64,000 bases of DNA from Ottowia beijingensis (GCF_013423955.1 NZ_JACCKX010000001.1:2976001-3040000), one strand, 5' to 3'; numbered from the stretch's first letter, positions 18,536 to 32,049 are shown. Made by a program: numbers and translations. The notes: generated by a model not told the origin, from the sequence alone.

Positions 18536-19389
18536 TCACATCCACAACATGCGCCACAGGATGACGGGCGCATCGGCCGTGCCGACGGTGGGGCGGTGCT
18601 CGAGCGTGCGGTGGTTGAGTGCGGCGATCTTGTCGAGGATGCGCAGGCCGCCTTGCACCACGGCGCGCAGCTCCCACCCGGCGCGGCCGGGGATGCGGTG
18701 CACGAGTTTCAAGCCTTTTTGCATGCTGGCCCTTGCGTGGCGGGCGCAGGCAGCTATCAATTGCGTAGTATTCTCGTCAGAGCGCAGGGCGGCGAACTGC
18801 GTGGCGGGGTGGGTGATGGCGATGCCGTGGGCCGCGCAGTCGGCGAGCGGCAGGTAGTAGCGGCCGCGCGGGATGTCGACGCTGAGGTCCTGCCAGAAAT
18901 TGATGAGCTGCAGCGCGGTGCAGATGGCGTCGCTTTCGGCCAGCGCTTCGTCGCCCGTCACGCCGTACAGGTGCAGCAGCAGGCGGCCCACGGGGTTGGC
19001 GCTGCGGCGGCAGTAGTCGAGCAGCTCGGCCATGTCGGCGTAGGCGGCGCCGTCGCGGGTCTTGGCCACGTCCTGCGCGAAGGCGCTGAGCAGGTCGTCC
19101 AGCGGCTGCAGGGGCAGGGCGAAGGCCCGCATCTGCGCCGCCAGCGGCGTGAACACGGCGGGCCAGCGCGGCGAGGGTGCGCGCCGCGGGCGATGGCGTG
19201 CAGATCGGCACGGTAGGCGGCCAGGTCGGCCAGGCGCTGGGCGGGCGCGGCGTCGCCCTCGTCGGCGATATCGTCGGCCGTGCGCGCGAAGTGGTAGATG
19301 GCCGCGATGGGCGGGCGCAGCCGCGGCGGGCACAGCCAGCTGGCGACGGGGAAGTTCTCGTAATGGTCGATGGCGGCGGGGGTTGTCAC
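18536..19389 (-). CDS. hpnC: Hydroxysqualene synthase HpnC (frameshift near 19185)
   Basis: About 285 residues from GTG at 19389 (VTTPAAIDHYENFPVASW, a typical HpnC N-terminus). Asp-rich motifs are FARTADDIADEGD and QDLSVDIPRGRYYLP; the helical core has LLDYCRRSANPVGRLLLHLYG. The frame breaks in the GC-rich stretch near 19185. HpnC converts presqualene diphosphate to hydroxysqualene, the step between HpnD and HpnE. It is the first gene of the hpnC-hpnD-hpnE run and diverges from the oxidoreductase gene, whose start lies 73 bp away, so the two promoters share this short gap. Confidence 0.9.
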
Positions 19390-19462
19390 GCGGCGATTGT
19401 CGCTGGCGGCCGTGACGATGCCGCTGCTAAGCTGGCGCGGCCACTTCGTCAGGACACACGCC

Positions 19463-20470
19463 ATGCAGGCCTTTGCCGGAACCTCGTTCGATTCGCTGGA
19501 CAGCTACGCGCTGACCGAGTTGCCCGTGCCCGAACCGGGGCCGGGCCAGGTGCGCCTGCGCGTGGCCGCCACGGCGCTGGGCTACGTGGATGGCCTGATG
19601 GCGCAGGGGCGCTACCAGATCAAACCCCCGCTGCCCTACGTGCCGGGCGGCGAGATCGCGGGTGTGTTGGAGGCGGTGGGCGCGGGCGTCAGCACGCTGG
19701 CGGTGGGCGACCGGGTGGTGACCTGGCAGCTGGGCGGCGGCATGGCGGACTGCGTGGTGGTGGATGCGGCCGACGTGGACGGGGTGCCCGGCGATCTGCC
19801 CCTGCCGGTGGCGGCGGCGATGCTGGTGGATTACCAGACCGCCCATTTCACGCTGTTCGAGCGCGGGCGCCTGACCGCCACCGACCGTGTGCTGGTGCTG
19901 GGCGCCGCCGGTGGCGTGGGCGCGGCGGCGGTGGCGCTGGCGGCGCGCGCGGGGGCGTTCGTGATCGCCGCCGCCGGGGCCGACGACAAGCGCCAGGCCG
20001 CGCGGGCGCTGGGCGCGCAGGCCACGGTGGATTACCGCCAGCCCGACTGGCGCGAGGCGCTGAAGGCCTGTGCGCCGGGCGGCGCGGTGGACGTGGTGGT
20101 CGATCCGGTGGGCGGCGACGCGTTCGAGCCGGCCTTCCGCTCGCTGGCCAAGGACGGGCGCCACCTGGTGCTGGGCTTTGCCGGCGGCGCCATCGGGCGG
20201 CTGCCGGCCAACCTGGCGCTGCTGAAGAACGCCGATCTGCTGGGCGTGGACGTGCGGCACTTTCTGGCCACGCAGCCCGAGCGGGCGCGGCAGGTGCGCG
20301 GCTCGCTGTTCCGGCGCGTGCGCGACGGCGTGCTGCCGCCGCCCGGGATGACCCGCTTCACGCTGGCGCAGGCCGCCGATGCGCTGCGCGCCACGCTGTC
20401 GCGCGAGCGGCGCGGCAAGGTGGTGGTGGTGCCGCAGGGCGGGGTGGCGGATACAGGCCGGCTGGCCTGA
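19463..20470 (+). CDS. NADPH:quinone oxidoreductase family zinc-free alcohol dehydrogenase (MDR)
   Basis: 335 residues from MQAFAGTSFD. Medium-chain dehydrogenase/reductase: a GroES-like N-terminal half (ELPVPEPGPGQVRLRV, YVPGGEIAGVLEAVG) and a Rossmann domain with LVLGAAGGVGAAAV. The zinc-binding Cys/His set of true alcohol dehydrogenases is absent, as in quinone oxidoreductases. It probably reduces quinones or enones with NAD(P)H; the substrate cannot be told. It is divergent from hpnC and not obviously linked to hopanoid synthesis. Confidence 0.85.
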   Translation: MQAFAGTSFDSLDSYALTELPVPEPGPGQVRLRVAATALGYVDGLMAQGRYQIKPPLPYVPGGEIAGVLEAVGAGVSTLAVGDRVVTWQLGGGMADCVVVDAADVDGVPGDLPLPVAAAMLVDYQTAHFTLFERGRLTATDRVLVLGAAGGVGAAAVALAARAGAFVIAAAGADDKRQAARALGAQATVDYRQPDWREALKACAPGGAVDVVVDPVGGDAFEPAFRSLAKDGRHLVLGFAGGAIGRLPANLALLKNADLLGVDVRHFLATQPERARQVRGSLFRRVRDGVLPPPGMTRFTLAQAADALRATLSRERRGKVVVVPQGGVADTGRLA

Positions 20471-20629
20471 ACTTGGTCGGCGGGGCGGCTGAGATCGTTT
20501 GGCGCTCCAACGATGACCCATGACCGCGGCTGCCGCCGCATGACCCCTGACGAATGGCGTCTTGGTCACGGAAGCGCAGCGAAGTCAGTTGTCTTTCTTG
20601 CTGGATGACTCAACAGTCTCAGACAGCGT

Positions 20630-20716
20630 TGTGGGAGCGGGCTTGCCCGCGATCAAGCGGCGGTTGCGACGAGATGCCGCATCGCGGGCAAGCCCGCTCC
20701 CACACAGCGGATGCGG
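20630..20716. repeat. REP-like inverted pair, copy 2
   Basis: Same arrangement as at 17393-17475: GTGGGAGCGGGCTTGCCCGC and its inverse around a central stem-forming spacer. Similarity continues into the right flank (CACAGCGGAT). It occupies the 462-bp gap between the oxidoreductase and the RND adaptor; apart from this and the adaptor promoter nothing else is recognised there. Confidence 0.8.
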
Positions 20717-20847
20717 TCCGCGCGGCATCCGAGACTGCTGGATGGCCAAGCACAAGCATTTTGAAAGCCCATTCGCACGAAGCGGCGGCCAGGGCGCGCT
20801 GCAGGGCCGGCCCACGCGCGGCGCGGCCCTGTTCGGCGGCCGGTTTC

Positions 20848-20899
20848 TTGACAGCCCCAAGCGGCTCCAGTAGATTACTAACCAGTCAGTCATTAATTC
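20848..20899 (+). promoter_or_regulatory. Promoter and possible repressor site of the RND efflux operon
   Basis: TTGACA at 20848-20853 and TAGATT at 20871-20876 are 17 bp apart, a good sigma-70 arrangement. Just downstream is CTAACCAGTCAGTCATTAA, similar to operators bound by TetR-type repressors of RND pumps. No regulator gene is adjacent. Confidence 0.5.
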
Positions 20900-20932
20900 T
20901 TCACACGGCCCGACCGGGCCATCAAGGACCTT

Positions 20933-22102
20933 ATGCCGCTCGTTTCTCCGCCCTGGCGCGCCCTGGGTGGCGCCTTGCTGGTCGCGTTGCTGGCCGCCTG
21001 CGGCAAGGCGCCGCCGCCCGAGGAGCCGGTGCGCGCCGTCAAGCTGGTGACGGTGGGCGAAACGGCCTACGAAGCCGGCCACGAATACGCCGCCGAGGTG
21101 CGGGCGCGGGTGGAGTCGCGCCTGGGCTTTCGCGTGGCGGGCAAGATCGTGCGCCGCGCGGTGGAGCCGGGCCAGCGCGTGCAGGCCGGGCAGTTGCTGG
21201 CGCAGCTGGATGCACGCGACTACCAGCTGGCCGCCGACGCGGCACGCGCACAGGTGGCGTCGGCCACCACGCAGCGCGACCTGGCGGCGGCGGATTTGAA
21301 GCGCTTTCAGTCCCTGCGCGACCAGGGTTTCATCAGCGGCGCCGAGATGGAGCGCCGCAGCGCCCAGCTGAAGGCCGCGCAGGCCACGCTGGACCAGGCG
21401 CGGGCGCAGCAGTCGTCGCAGGGCAACCAGGCGGCCTACACGCAGCTGTTGGCCGATGCCGGCGGCGTGGTGACGGGCGTGGACGCCGAGGTCGGCCAGG
21501 TGGTGGCCGCCGGCACGCCGGTGGTGCGGCTGGCGCAGGACGGCCCGCGCGACGTGGTGTTTGCCGTGCCCGAAGACCGCGTGGCCGCCGTGCGCGTGGG
21601 CCAGCCGGTGACGGTGCGGGCCTGGGCCAGCGATGGCCAATGGCACGGCAGCGTGCGCGAGGTGGCCGCCGCCGCCGACCCGGTGACGCGCACCTACGCC
21701 GTGAAGGTGGCGCTGGCGGGCGAGGCGCCGCCACTGGGCGCCACCGTGACGGTGGTGCCGCAGCAAAGCGGCGCGCAGGGCGCGGCGGTGATCAAGCTGC
21801 CGACCTCGGCGCTGCGCCGCGAAGGGGCGGGCACGGCGGTGTGGGTGTTCGATGAGGCCAGCAGCAGCGTGCGCTCGCAGCCGGTGCAGGTGGCCGGCGC
21901 CGACGGCAACGAGGCTGTGATAGCGGACGGCCTGACGCCGGGCATGCGCGTGGTGGCCAGCGGCGTGCACGTGCTGGCACCGGGGCAGAAGGTCTCGGTT
22001 TATCAGTCAAAAACGGCTACAGCACCCGCCAAGACTGCGCAGGCAGCTACCAATAATGTAGCTAACGAGCCCGCGCCGCCGGCCGTTGCCGCGTCGCGCT
22101 GA
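20933..22102 (+). CDS. RND efflux periplasmic adaptor lipoprotein
   Basis: 389 residues, with a lipobox (LVALLAACG) for attachment to the inner membrane. The order is: lipoyl/barrel-sandwich half (VESRLGFRVAGKIVRRAVEPGQRVQAGQLLAQLD), a helical hairpin rich in Ala/Gln (DAARAQVASATTQRDLAAADLKRFQSL), the second lipoyl half (GVVTGVDAEVGQVVAAGTPVV) and beta-barrel/membrane-proximal domains (RVGQPVTVRAWASD). It links an RND pump to an outer-membrane channel. The pump gene begins 8 bp after the stop; no TolC-like gene is adjacent. Substrate unknown. Confidence 0.9.
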   Translation: MPLVSPPWRALGGALLVALLAACGKAPPPEEPVRAVKLVTVGETAYEAGHEYAAEVRARVESRLGFRVAGKIVRRAVEPGQRVQAGQLLAQLDARDYQLAADAARAQVASATTQRDLAAADLKRFQSLRDQGFISGAEMERRSAQLKAAQATLDQARAQQSSQGNQAAYTQLLADAGGVVTGVDAEVGQVVAAGTPVVRLAQDGPRDVVFAVPEDRVAAVRVGQPVTVRAWASDGQWHGSVREVAAAADPVTRTYAVKVALAGEAPPLGATVTVVPQQSGAQGAAVIKLPTSALRREGAGTAVWVFDEASSSVRSQPVQVAGADGNEAVIADGLTPGMRVVASGVHVLAPGQKVSVYQSKTATAPAKTAQAATNNVANEPAPPAVAASR

Positions 22103-22110
22103 GGGCCCGC

Positions 22111-25100
22111 ATGAGCGAACAAGCCTCGCCCATCGACGGCGCTGCCGCGCCGGAGCAGCCCAAGCCGGGCTTCAACCTGTCGCGCTGGGCGCTGCAGCAC
22201 CAGGCGCTGGTGCGCTACCTGATGGTGGTGCTGATGCTGCTGGGCGTGGCGGCCTACTTCCAGCTCGGGCAGGACGAGGACCCGCCCTTCACCTTCCGCG
22301 TGATGGTGGTGCGCAGCTTCTGGCCCGGCGCCACGGCGGCGCAGGTGGCCGAGCAGGTGACCGACAAGATCGAGCGCACGCTGCAGGAGGTGCCGTATGC
22401 CGACAGGATCCGCAGCTACAGCAAGCCGGGCGAGTCGCTGATCATCTTCCAGCTCAAGGACAACTCGCCCCCGCGCGAGGTGCCGCAGGTCTGGTACACG
22501 GTGCGCAAGAAGGTGGGCGACATGCGCTTCACCCTGCCGCAGGGCGTGCAGGGGCCGTTCTTCAACGACGACTTCGGCGACGTGTACGGCGTGATCTACG
22601 CGCTGTCGGGCGAGGGCTTCAGCTACGCCGAGATCAAGACCTTCGCCGACGACGTGCGCCAGCGCCTGCTGCGCGTGAAGGACGTGGCCAAGGTCGAGCT
22701 GTTCGGCGTGCAGGACGAGAAGCTCTACATCGAGATCTCGCAGCGGCGCCTGGCCCAGCTGGGGCTGGACATGAACCAGGTGATCGGCCAGCTGGGCGCG
22801 CAGAACGCGGTGGAATCGGCCGGCGCGGTGCAGACGCCGCTGGACGTGATCCAGGTGCGCGTGGGCGGGCAGTTCAACGACGTCGAGCAACTGCGCGCCA
22901 TGCCGATACGGGGCGCCACGGGCACGCAGCTGCGGCTGGGCGACATGGCCGAGATCACGCGCGGCTACGTCGATCCGCCGCAGGTGAAGGTGCGCCACAA
23001 CGGGCGCGAGGTGGTGGCGCTGGGCGTGTCGATGGCCAAGGGCGGCGACGTGATCGCGCTGGGCAAGGCGCTGAAGGAAGCCAGCGCGCGCATCGAGCAG
23101 TCGCTGCCGCTGGGCGTGGAGCTGGCGCAGATCCAGGACCAGCCGCGCGCGGTGGCCAGCTCGGTGAACGAGTTCGTCAAGGTGCTGATCGAGGCGGTGG
23201 TGATCGTGCTGGCGGTGAGCTTTCTCAGCCTGGGGCTGCACAGGCGCGCGGGCCGGCAGCCGCTGTGGCGCCGCTGGACGCTGGACATGCGCCCCGGCCT
23301 GGTGGTGGGCATCACCATTCCGCTGGTGCTGGCGGTGACATTCCTGTTCATGCAGTACTGGGGCATCGGGCTGCACAAGATCTCGCTCGGCTCGCTCATC
23401 ATCGCCCTGGGCCTGCTGGTGGACGACGCCATCATCGCCATCGAGATGATGGTGCGCAAGATGGAGGAGGGCTACGACAAGTTCCGCGCCGCCACCTTCG
23501 CCTACGAGATCACCGCCATCCCCATGCTGACGGGCACGCTGATCACGGCGGTGGGCTTTCTGCCCATCGGGCTGGCCAAGTCGATGACGGGCGAATACAC
23601 CTTCGCCATCTTCGCCGTCACGGTGATCGCGCTGCTGGTGAGCTGGGTGGCATCGGTGGTGTTCGTGCCGCTCTTGGGCGCCTGGCTGTTGCGCGTGCCG
23701 CCGCACGTGGCCGCGGCGCGCGCGCAGGCGCTGAACAGCGGCGAGCCGGCGGTCCATCAGCCGCACGAGGTGTTCGACACGCCGTTCTACAACAGCTTCC
23801 GGCGCCTGGTGCGCTGGTGCGTGGTGCACCGCTGGCTCACCATCGGCGCCACGGCGGCGCTGTTCGGCCTGGGCGTGTTCGGCATGACCAAGGTGCAGCA
23901 GCAGTTCTTCCCGGATTCGGTGCGGCCGGAAATCCTGGTCGACCTGTGGTCGCCCGAGGGCACCTCGTTCGCCGCCACCGAGGATGTCGCCAGGCGCGCG
24001 GAGGCCCGGTTGCTGGCCGAGCCCGGCGTGACCGGCGTGACGCAGTGGATCGGCGCCGGCGTGCCGCGCTTCTACCTGCCGCTGGACCAGATCTTTCCGC
24101 AGACCAACGTGTCGCAGTTGATCGTGATGCCGCATGACCTGGCCACGCGAGCGCAACTGCTCAAGCAGATTCCGGCGGTGCTGGCACAGGAATTTCCCGA
24201 GGTGCGCGGCCGCGTCAAGCTGCTGCCCAACGGGCCGCCGGTGGCCTACCCGGTGCAGTTCCGCGTGATCGGCCCCGACCCGGCGCGCCTGCGCGCGCAC
24301 GCCGACGAGGTGGTGGCCGCGCTGCGCGAAAGCCCCAACACGCGCGGCGTGAACGACAACTGGAACGAGTCGGTCAAGACCATGCGGCTGGAGGTGGACC
24401 AGGACAAGGCGCGCGCCCTGGGCGTGACCAGCCAGTCCATCGCCCAGGCCGGCCGCGTGATGCTGAGCGGCAGCACCGTGGGCCAGTACCGCGAGGGGAC
24501 AAGCTGATCGACATCGTGCTGCGCCAGCCGCTCGCCGAGCGCGACGCCATCACCGACATCGCCAACGCCTACCTGCCCACGGCCAGCGGCAAATCGATCC
24601 CACTGACGCAGATCGCCAAACCCATGTTCGCCTGGGAGCCCGGCGTGCTGTGGCGCGAGAACCGCGACTACGCCATCACCGTGAACGCCGACGTGGTGGA
24701 GGGCCTGCAGGGCGCCACGGTGACCAACCAGCTGCTGCCCGGCCTGCGCGCGCTGGAGGCCGGGTGGGCGCGCGCGGGCGACACGGGCTACCGCATCGAG
24801 GTGGCCGGCGCGGTGGAGGAAACCAGCAAGGGCTCGGCCTCGATCGCCGCCGGCGTGCCCGTTATGCTGTTCATCACCTTCACGCTGTTGATGCTGCAGT
24901 TGCACAGCTTCAGCCGCGCCATGCTGGTGTTCCTGACCGGGCCGCTGGGGCTGGCCGGCGTGGCGGCGGCGCTGCTGGTGCTGAACCGGCCGTTCGGCTT
25001 CGTGGCGCTGCTGGGCGTGATCGCGCTGATGGGCATGATCCAGCGCAACTCGGTGATCCTGATCGACCAGATCGAGCTGGACCGTGCACGCGGCGTGCCC

Positions 25101-25544
25101 ACGTGGGACGCCATCGTCGAAGCCGCCGTGCGGCGCCTGCGCCCCATCGTGCTGACGGCTGCCGCGGCGGTGCTGGCCATGATCCCGCTGTCGCGCAGCG
25201 TGTTCTGGGGGCCGATGGCAGTGGCCATCATGGGCGGGCTGATCGTGGCCACGGCGCTGACGCTGCTGGCGTTGCCGGCGATGTACGCCGCATGGTTCCG
25301 GGTGAAACCCGGAACACCGGCGTTCCATGAATCCGCCCCGGCGGGGCCGCGCGCAGCGCGTGACCCGCATGGTTCCGGGTCAGGCCCCCGCAGCCCACGC
25401 TGGCCTGAGCGGGCGGCCCGTGTCCGGGTAAAATGCTCGGTTCGCCAGATTCCGTCGGGCGGTTGCAGCCCTGCGACCGCCTGCCTTGTTTCAGCTCGTC
25501 GCGCGGGTGGCGAAATTGGTAGACGCACCAGGTTTAGGTCCTGA
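22111..25544 (+). CDS. RND-family inner-membrane efflux transporter (frameshift near 24500; 3' end uncertain)
   Basis: Roughly 1,070-1,140 residues, AcrB/MdtB-like proton antiporter. It has a first membrane helix after a polar leader, two large periplasmic halves and transmembrane bundles. TM4 shows LGLLVDDAIIAIEMMVRKMEEGY with the paired Asp used for proton transfer, and the C-terminal bundle shows FGFVALLGVIALMGMIQRNSVILIDQIE. The frame breaks at GCGAGGGGACAAGC near 24500, where one G restores REGDKLIDIVL. The natural end should be near MYAAWFRVK (about 25310), by a perfect hairpin GTTCCGGGTGAAACCCGGAAC. The remaining 75 codons, ending inside tRNA-Leu, look non-coding, so another lost base is likely there. 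Confidence 0.88.
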
Positions 25545-25585
25545 CGCCCGCAAGGGTGTGGGGGTTCGAGTCCCCCCGCGCACCA
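25501..25585 (+). tRNA. tRNA-Leu(TAG)
   Basis: 85 nt with acceptor GCGCGGG/CCCGCGC, anticodon loop TTTAGGT (TAG), a long variable arm (CGCCCGCAAGGGTGT), T-arm GGGGG-TTCGAGT-CCCCC and encoded CCA. It lies 26 bp upstream of tig. Confidence 0.95.
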
Positions 25586-25611
25586 CGATATCAACCTTGA
25601 GAGAGAACACC

Positions 25612-26919
25612 ATGGCCGTGAATGTCGAAACCCTTGAAAAGCTCGAGCGCAAGATGACGCTGACGCTGCCCGTCGAATCCATCCAGAGCGAGGTCGACGC
25701 GCGCCTGCGCAAGCTGGCCCGCACCGTGAAGATGGACGGCTTCCGCCCCGGCAAGGTGCCGATGAGCGTGGTGGCGCGCCAGTACGGCTACTCGGTGCAG
25801 TACGAGGTGATGAACGACAAGGTGGGCGAGGCTTTCTTCAACGCCGCCAACGAAGCGAACCTGCGCGTGGCCGGCCAGCCCACCATCACCGAGAAGGAAG
25901 GCGCGCCCGAGGGCCAGATGGCGTTCGACGCGGTGTTCGAGGTGTTCCCCGAGGTGAAGATCGCTGACCTGGCGACGGCCGAGATCGAGAAGGTGGCCGC
26001 CGACGTGAGCGACGAGGCCATCGAGCGCACCATCGACATCCTGCGCAAGCAGCGCCGCAGCTTTGCCCAGCGCGCCAAGGACGCCGCCGCCGAGGACGGC
26101 GACCGCGTGACCATCGACTTCGCCGGCAAGATCGACGGCGAGCCGTTCGAGGGCGGCAAGGCCGAGGACTTCCAGTTCGTGGTCGGCGAGGGCCAGATGC
26201 TGAAGGAGTTCGAGGACGCTGTGCGCGGCATGAAGGTGGGCGAAAGCAAGACCTTCCCGCTGGCCTTCCCCGAGGACTACCACGGCAAGGACGTGGCCGG
26301 CAAGACCGCCGACTTCATGGTCACCGTGAGCAAGATCGAGGCATCGCACCTGCCCGAGGTGAACGAGCAGCTGGCCAAGTCGCTGGGCGTGGCCGACGGC
26401 ACCGTCGAGGGCCTGCGCAGCGACATCCGCAAGAACCTGGAGCGCGAGGTCAAGTTCCGCCTGAACCAGCGCAACAAGCAGGCCGTGATGGATGCGCTGG
26501 TGGCCAAGGCCGAGCTGGACATCCCCAAGTCCAGCGTGCAGGCCGAGATCGACCGCATGACGCAGGCCACCCGCGCCGACCTGAAGGCGCGCGGCATCAA
26601 GGATGTCGAGAAGCTGCCGATCCCCGAGGACACCTTCCGCCCGCAGGCCGAGCAGCGCGTGCGTCTGGGCCTGGTGGTGGCCGAACTGGTGAAGACGCAG
26701 AACCTGCAGGCCACGCCCGAGCAGCTGAAGGCCCAGGTCGAGGAGCTGGCCGCCAGCTACGAGAAGCCCGACGAGGTGGTGCGCTACTACTACGCCGACA
26801 ACCGCCGCCTGGCCGACGTCGAGGCCATGGTGATCGAGAACAATGTGACCGACTACGTGCTGAAGCAGGCCAAGGTGACCGACAAGGCGCTGGGCTTTGA
26901 CGAGCTGATGGGGCAATAA
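25612..26919 (+). CDS. tig: Trigger factor, ribosome-associated chaperone and prolyl isomerase
   Basis: 436 residues, normal length and intact. The N-terminal ribosome-binding domain contains the signature [12 protein letters not shown] (about 43-54). The FKBP-like isomerase domain follows ([52 protein letters not shown]) and a helical C-terminal chaperone domain completes it. It binds nascent chains at the ribosomal exit. The start at 25612 follows GAGAGAA. The order tig-clpP-clpX-lon is the common proteobacterial protein-quality-control cluster. Confidence 0.98.
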   Translation: MAVNVETLEKLERKMTLTLPVESIQSEVDARLRKLARTVKMDGFRPGKVPMSVVARQYGYSVQYEVMNDKVGEAFFNAANEANLRVAGQPTITEKEGAPEGQMAFDAVFEVFPEVKIADLATAEIEKVAADVSDEAIERTIDILRKQRRSFAQRAKDAAAEDGDRVTIDFAGKIDGEPFEGGKAEDFQFVVGEGQMLKEFEDAVRGMKVGESKTFPLAFPEDYHGKDVAGKTADFMVTVSKIEASHLPEVNEQLAKSLGVADGTVEGLRSDIRKNLEREVKFRLNQRNKQAVMDALVAKAELDIPKSSVQAEIDRMTQATRADLKARGIKDVEKLPIPEDTFRPQAEQRVRLGLVVAELVKTQNLQATPEQLKAQVEELAASYEKPDEVVRYYYADNRRLADVEAMVIENNVTDYVLKQAKVTDKALGFDELMGQ

Positions 26920-27242
26920 CTGACGTACCCCTGAGAGGCGCTGACGCGCCTTCCCCAAGGTGGACAACGCTGGTGGCAGGGGAAACCCCGGCCACGGCGT
27001 TTCTGCATGGCCTGCTCCGCGGCCACCTGGTGCGGGCTTGCTGCGCAGCCCGCCGAGTGAGGCGATCCCTGAAATGGGAGATTGCTACGTATAAGATAGC
27101 TGTTGGCGCTGAATTGGCGGGCGCTCAAGGCCAATTTGGCATTGAACCTGCAGGCCACGGCGGAGCGGCGACAATGGGGCTTGGAATCGGCCGGTTCCGG
27201 CCCCATTTGCCTTTCCAGACACCCTTCCCGGAGCTTTCTTTC
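26920..27242. other. 323-bp tig-clpP gap, no gene seen
   Basis: A short hairpin (AGGCGC-tgac-GCGCCT) 15 bp after the tig stop could act as a weak terminator. An AT-richer stretch near 27080-27110 (GCTACGTATAAGATAG) may hold the clpP promoter. No open frame here has convincing coding character. Confidence 0.4.
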
Positions 27243-27854
27243 ATGAGCGAATACGAAACGCAGAAAAACCTCGGCCTCATCCCCATGGTCATCGAGCAGT
27301 CCGGCCGCGGCGAGCGCTCGTACGACATCTACTCGCGCCTGCTGAAAGAGCGCGTGATCTTCCTGGTGGGCGAGGTGAACGACCAGACCGCCAACCTGGT
27401 GGTGGCGCAGTTGCTGTTCCTGGAAAGCGAAAACCCCGACAAGGACATCTCGCTCTACATCAACAGCCCCGGCGGCAGTGTGACGGCCGGCATGTCGATC
27501 TACGACACCATGCAGTTCATCAAGCCCGACGTGTCGACCATGTGCCTGGGCTTCGCGGCCAGCATGGGCGCCTTCCTGCTGGCGGCCGGTGCCAAGGGCA
27601 AGCGCTACAGCCTGCCCAACAGCAAGGTCATGATCCACCAGGTGCTGGGCGGCGCGCGCGGCCAGGCGACCGACATCGAGATCCAGGCGCGCGACATCCT
27701 GCGCACCAAGGCGCAGATGAACCGCATCCTGGCCGAGCGCACCGGCCAGACGCTGGAGAAGATCCAGCAGGACACCGAGCGCGACTACTACATGACCGCC
27801 GACGAGGCCAAGGACTACGGCCTGGTCGACCAGGTCATCGCCAACCGGCCATGA
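27243..27854 (+). CDS. clpP: ATP-dependent Clp protease proteolytic subunit ClpP
   Basis: 203 residues, intact. The catalytic triad is visible as Ser in [11 protein letters not shown], His in [10 protein letters not shown] and Asp in [10 protein letters not shown]. The N-terminal segment [22 protein letters not shown] is typical. ClpP forms a tetradecameric barrel and degrades unfolded or tagged proteins delivered by ClpX or ClpA. clpX follows after a 217-bp gap that contains a long imperfect inverted repeat. Confidence 0.98.
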   Translation: MSEYETQKNLGLIPMVIEQSGRGERSYDIYSRLLKERVIFLVGEVNDQTANLVVAQLLFLESENPDKDISLYINSPGGSVTAGMSIYDTMQFIKPDVSTMCLGFAASMGAFLLAAGAKGKRYSLPNSKVMIHQVLGGARGQATDIEIQARDILRTKAQMNRILAERTGQTLEKIQQDTERDYYMTADEAKDYGLVDQVIANRP

Positions 27855-27882
27855 CCGGGAGGGGCTTGCCCCTCTTGAATTC

Positions 27883-27962
27883 ATAGCTGCTTGCGCTTGT
27901 CAGCAGGCGATTTCAGGCCGATTTTCATCTGAAATCAAGGCACATCAAGCGCCAGCAGCTAT
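27883..27962. repeat. Nested inverted repeat of the AGCAGCTAT type between clpP and clpX
   Basis: Outer arms ATAGCTGCTTGCGCTTG (27883-27899) and CAAGCGCCAGCAGCTAT (27946-27962) are complementary at 16 of 17 positions. Inside them GATTTCAG (27908) pairs with CTGAAATC (27930). A related half-copy, CAAGCGCGAGCAGCTAT, lies between clpX and lon near 29378-29394. Such short elements are, from memory, frequent in Comamonadaceae genomes. Confidence 0.6.
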
Positions 27963-28071
27963 TGTTTTACAATCCAGCACCGCTGGCCCGTTGCGGATGA
28001 CCCACGCCGCGCCCCGTGGCGCGCTGTCAATTTGGTTATCATGCCCCGATCCATCATGAAACTGACACGCA

Positions 28072-29340
28072 ATGGCCGATAAGAAGGGCGCATCCTCCAG
28101 CGAAAAGACGCTTTACTGCTCGTTCTGCGGCAAGAGCCAGCACGAGGTGAAGAAGCTGATCGCCGGCCCGTCGGTGTTCATCTGCGACGAGTGCATCGAC
28201 CTGTGCAACGACATCATCCGCGAGGAAGTGCCCGCCGATGATGCCGCGGGCGAGGCCCGGGGCGACCTGCCCACGCCCGCCGACATCAAGGCCAACCTCG
28301 ACAACTACGTGATCGGCCAGGAAAAGGCCAAGCGCACCCTGTCGGTGGCCGTCTACAACCACTACAAGCGCCTGAAGCACAAGGAAGAGGCCAAGGGCGG
28401 CGATGTGGAACTGGCCAAGAGCAACATCCTGCTGATCGGCCCCACCGGCAGCGGCAAGACGCTGCTGGCGCAGACGCTGGCGCGCCAGCTTGACGTGCCC
28501 TTCGTCATGGCCGACGCCACCACGCTGACCGAAGCCGGCTACGTGGGCGAGGACGTCGAGAACATCATCAGCAAGCTGCTGCAGAGCTGCAACTACGACG
28601 TCGAGCGCGCCCAGCGCGGCATCATTTACATTGACGAGATCGACAAGATCAGCCGCAAGGCCGACAACCCCAGCATCACGCGCGACGTGTCGGGCGAGGG
28701 CGTGCAGCAGGCCCTGCTCAAGATGATCGAGGGCACCATGGCCAGCATCCCGCCGCAGGGCGGGCGCAAGCACCCGAACCAGGACTTCCTGCAGATCGAC
28801 ACCACCAACATCCTGTTCATCTGCGGCGGCGCCTTCGCGGGGCTGGAGAAGGTGATCGAGGCGCGCACCGAGGCCAGCGGCATCGGCTTTGGCGCCACCG
28901 TGCGCAGCAAGCAGCAGCGCTCGATCAGCGAATCGTTCCAGGACGTCGAGCCCGAGGATCTGATCAAGTTCGGCATCATCCCCGAACTGGTCGGCCGCAT
29001 GCCGGTGGTGGCCACGCTGGCCGAGCTGACGGAGGACGCGCTGGTGCAGATCCTCACCGAGCCGAAGAACGCGCTGGTCAAGCAGTTCAGCCGCCTGCTG
29101 CAGATGGAAGGCGTCGAGCTGGAAATCCGCCCCAGCGCGCTCAAGGCCATCGCCCGCAAGGCGCTGGCGCGCAAGACCGGCGCGCGCGGCCTGCGCTCCA
29201 TTCTGGAAGGGGCGCTGATCGACACCATGTTCGAGCTGCCGCACACGGCGAACGTCGACAAGGTGGTCGTCGACGAGAACACCATCGAAGAAAACCAGCC
29301 GCCGCTGCTGGTTTATCGTGAAGCGGCGAAGAAAGCCTGA
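28072..29340 (+). CDS. clpX: ATP-dependent Clp protease ATP-binding subunit ClpX
   Basis: 422 residues, intact. The N-terminal zinc-binding domain has the CxxC pairs LYCSFCGKS and [10 protein letters not shown]. The AAA+ module has Walker A GPTGSGKT, the pore/processing loop GYVGEDVEN and Walker [11 protein letters not shown], then sensor residues in ELVGRMPVV. ClpX unfolds substrates and feeds them to ClpP. The start ([16 protein letters not shown]) is typical. Confidence 0.98.
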   Translation: MADKKGASSSEKTLYCSFCGKSQHEVKKLIAGPSVFICDECIDLCNDIIREEVPADDAAGEARGDLPTPADIKANLDNYVIGQEKAKRTLSVAVYNHYKRLKHKEEAKGGDVELAKSNILLIGPTGSGKTLLAQTLARQLDVPFVMADATTLTEAGYVGEDVENIISKLLQSCNYDVERAQRGIIYIDEIDKISRKADNPSITRDVSGEGVQQALLKMIEGTMASIPPQGGRKHPNQDFLQIDTTNILFICGGAFAGLEKVIEARTEASGIGFGATVRSKQQRSISESFQDVEPEDLIKFGIIPELVGRMPVVATLAELTEDALVQILTEPKNALVKQFSRLLQMEGVELEIRPSALKAIARKALARKTGARGLRSILEGALIDTMFELPHTANVDKVVVDENTIEENQPPLLVYREAAKKA

Positions 29341-29525
29341 TTTCAAGGCTTTTCGGGCTTCAGGCCAGGCGGAGCAAGCGCGAGCAGCTATTCAATGAAT
29401 AGCGAATCTCGCTGGCGCCCGCGCTGGCCCTGACGATTTACCCCTGCTTTGCACGCCCAGCCCGCTGCTGGGTTGAAAATGACACCTGAGCAGCCATTTG
29501 CAGGCTGATCACCTGAGGATTCTTC

Positions 29526-31962
<2,437 letters not shown>

Positions 31963-32049
31963 AGGAACACGCCTTGCAGGCACCGCCTAAAAATTTTTCG
32001 GGCACTTGCCAAGCGCGAGAATTTCAGGCTACAATGCAAGGCTTGCAAC

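Noticed and set aside
22003..24300. 765-residue minus-strand open frame opposite the RND pump
   Set aside because: Extreme Arg/His/Gln content and no recognisable domain; antisense of the transporter.
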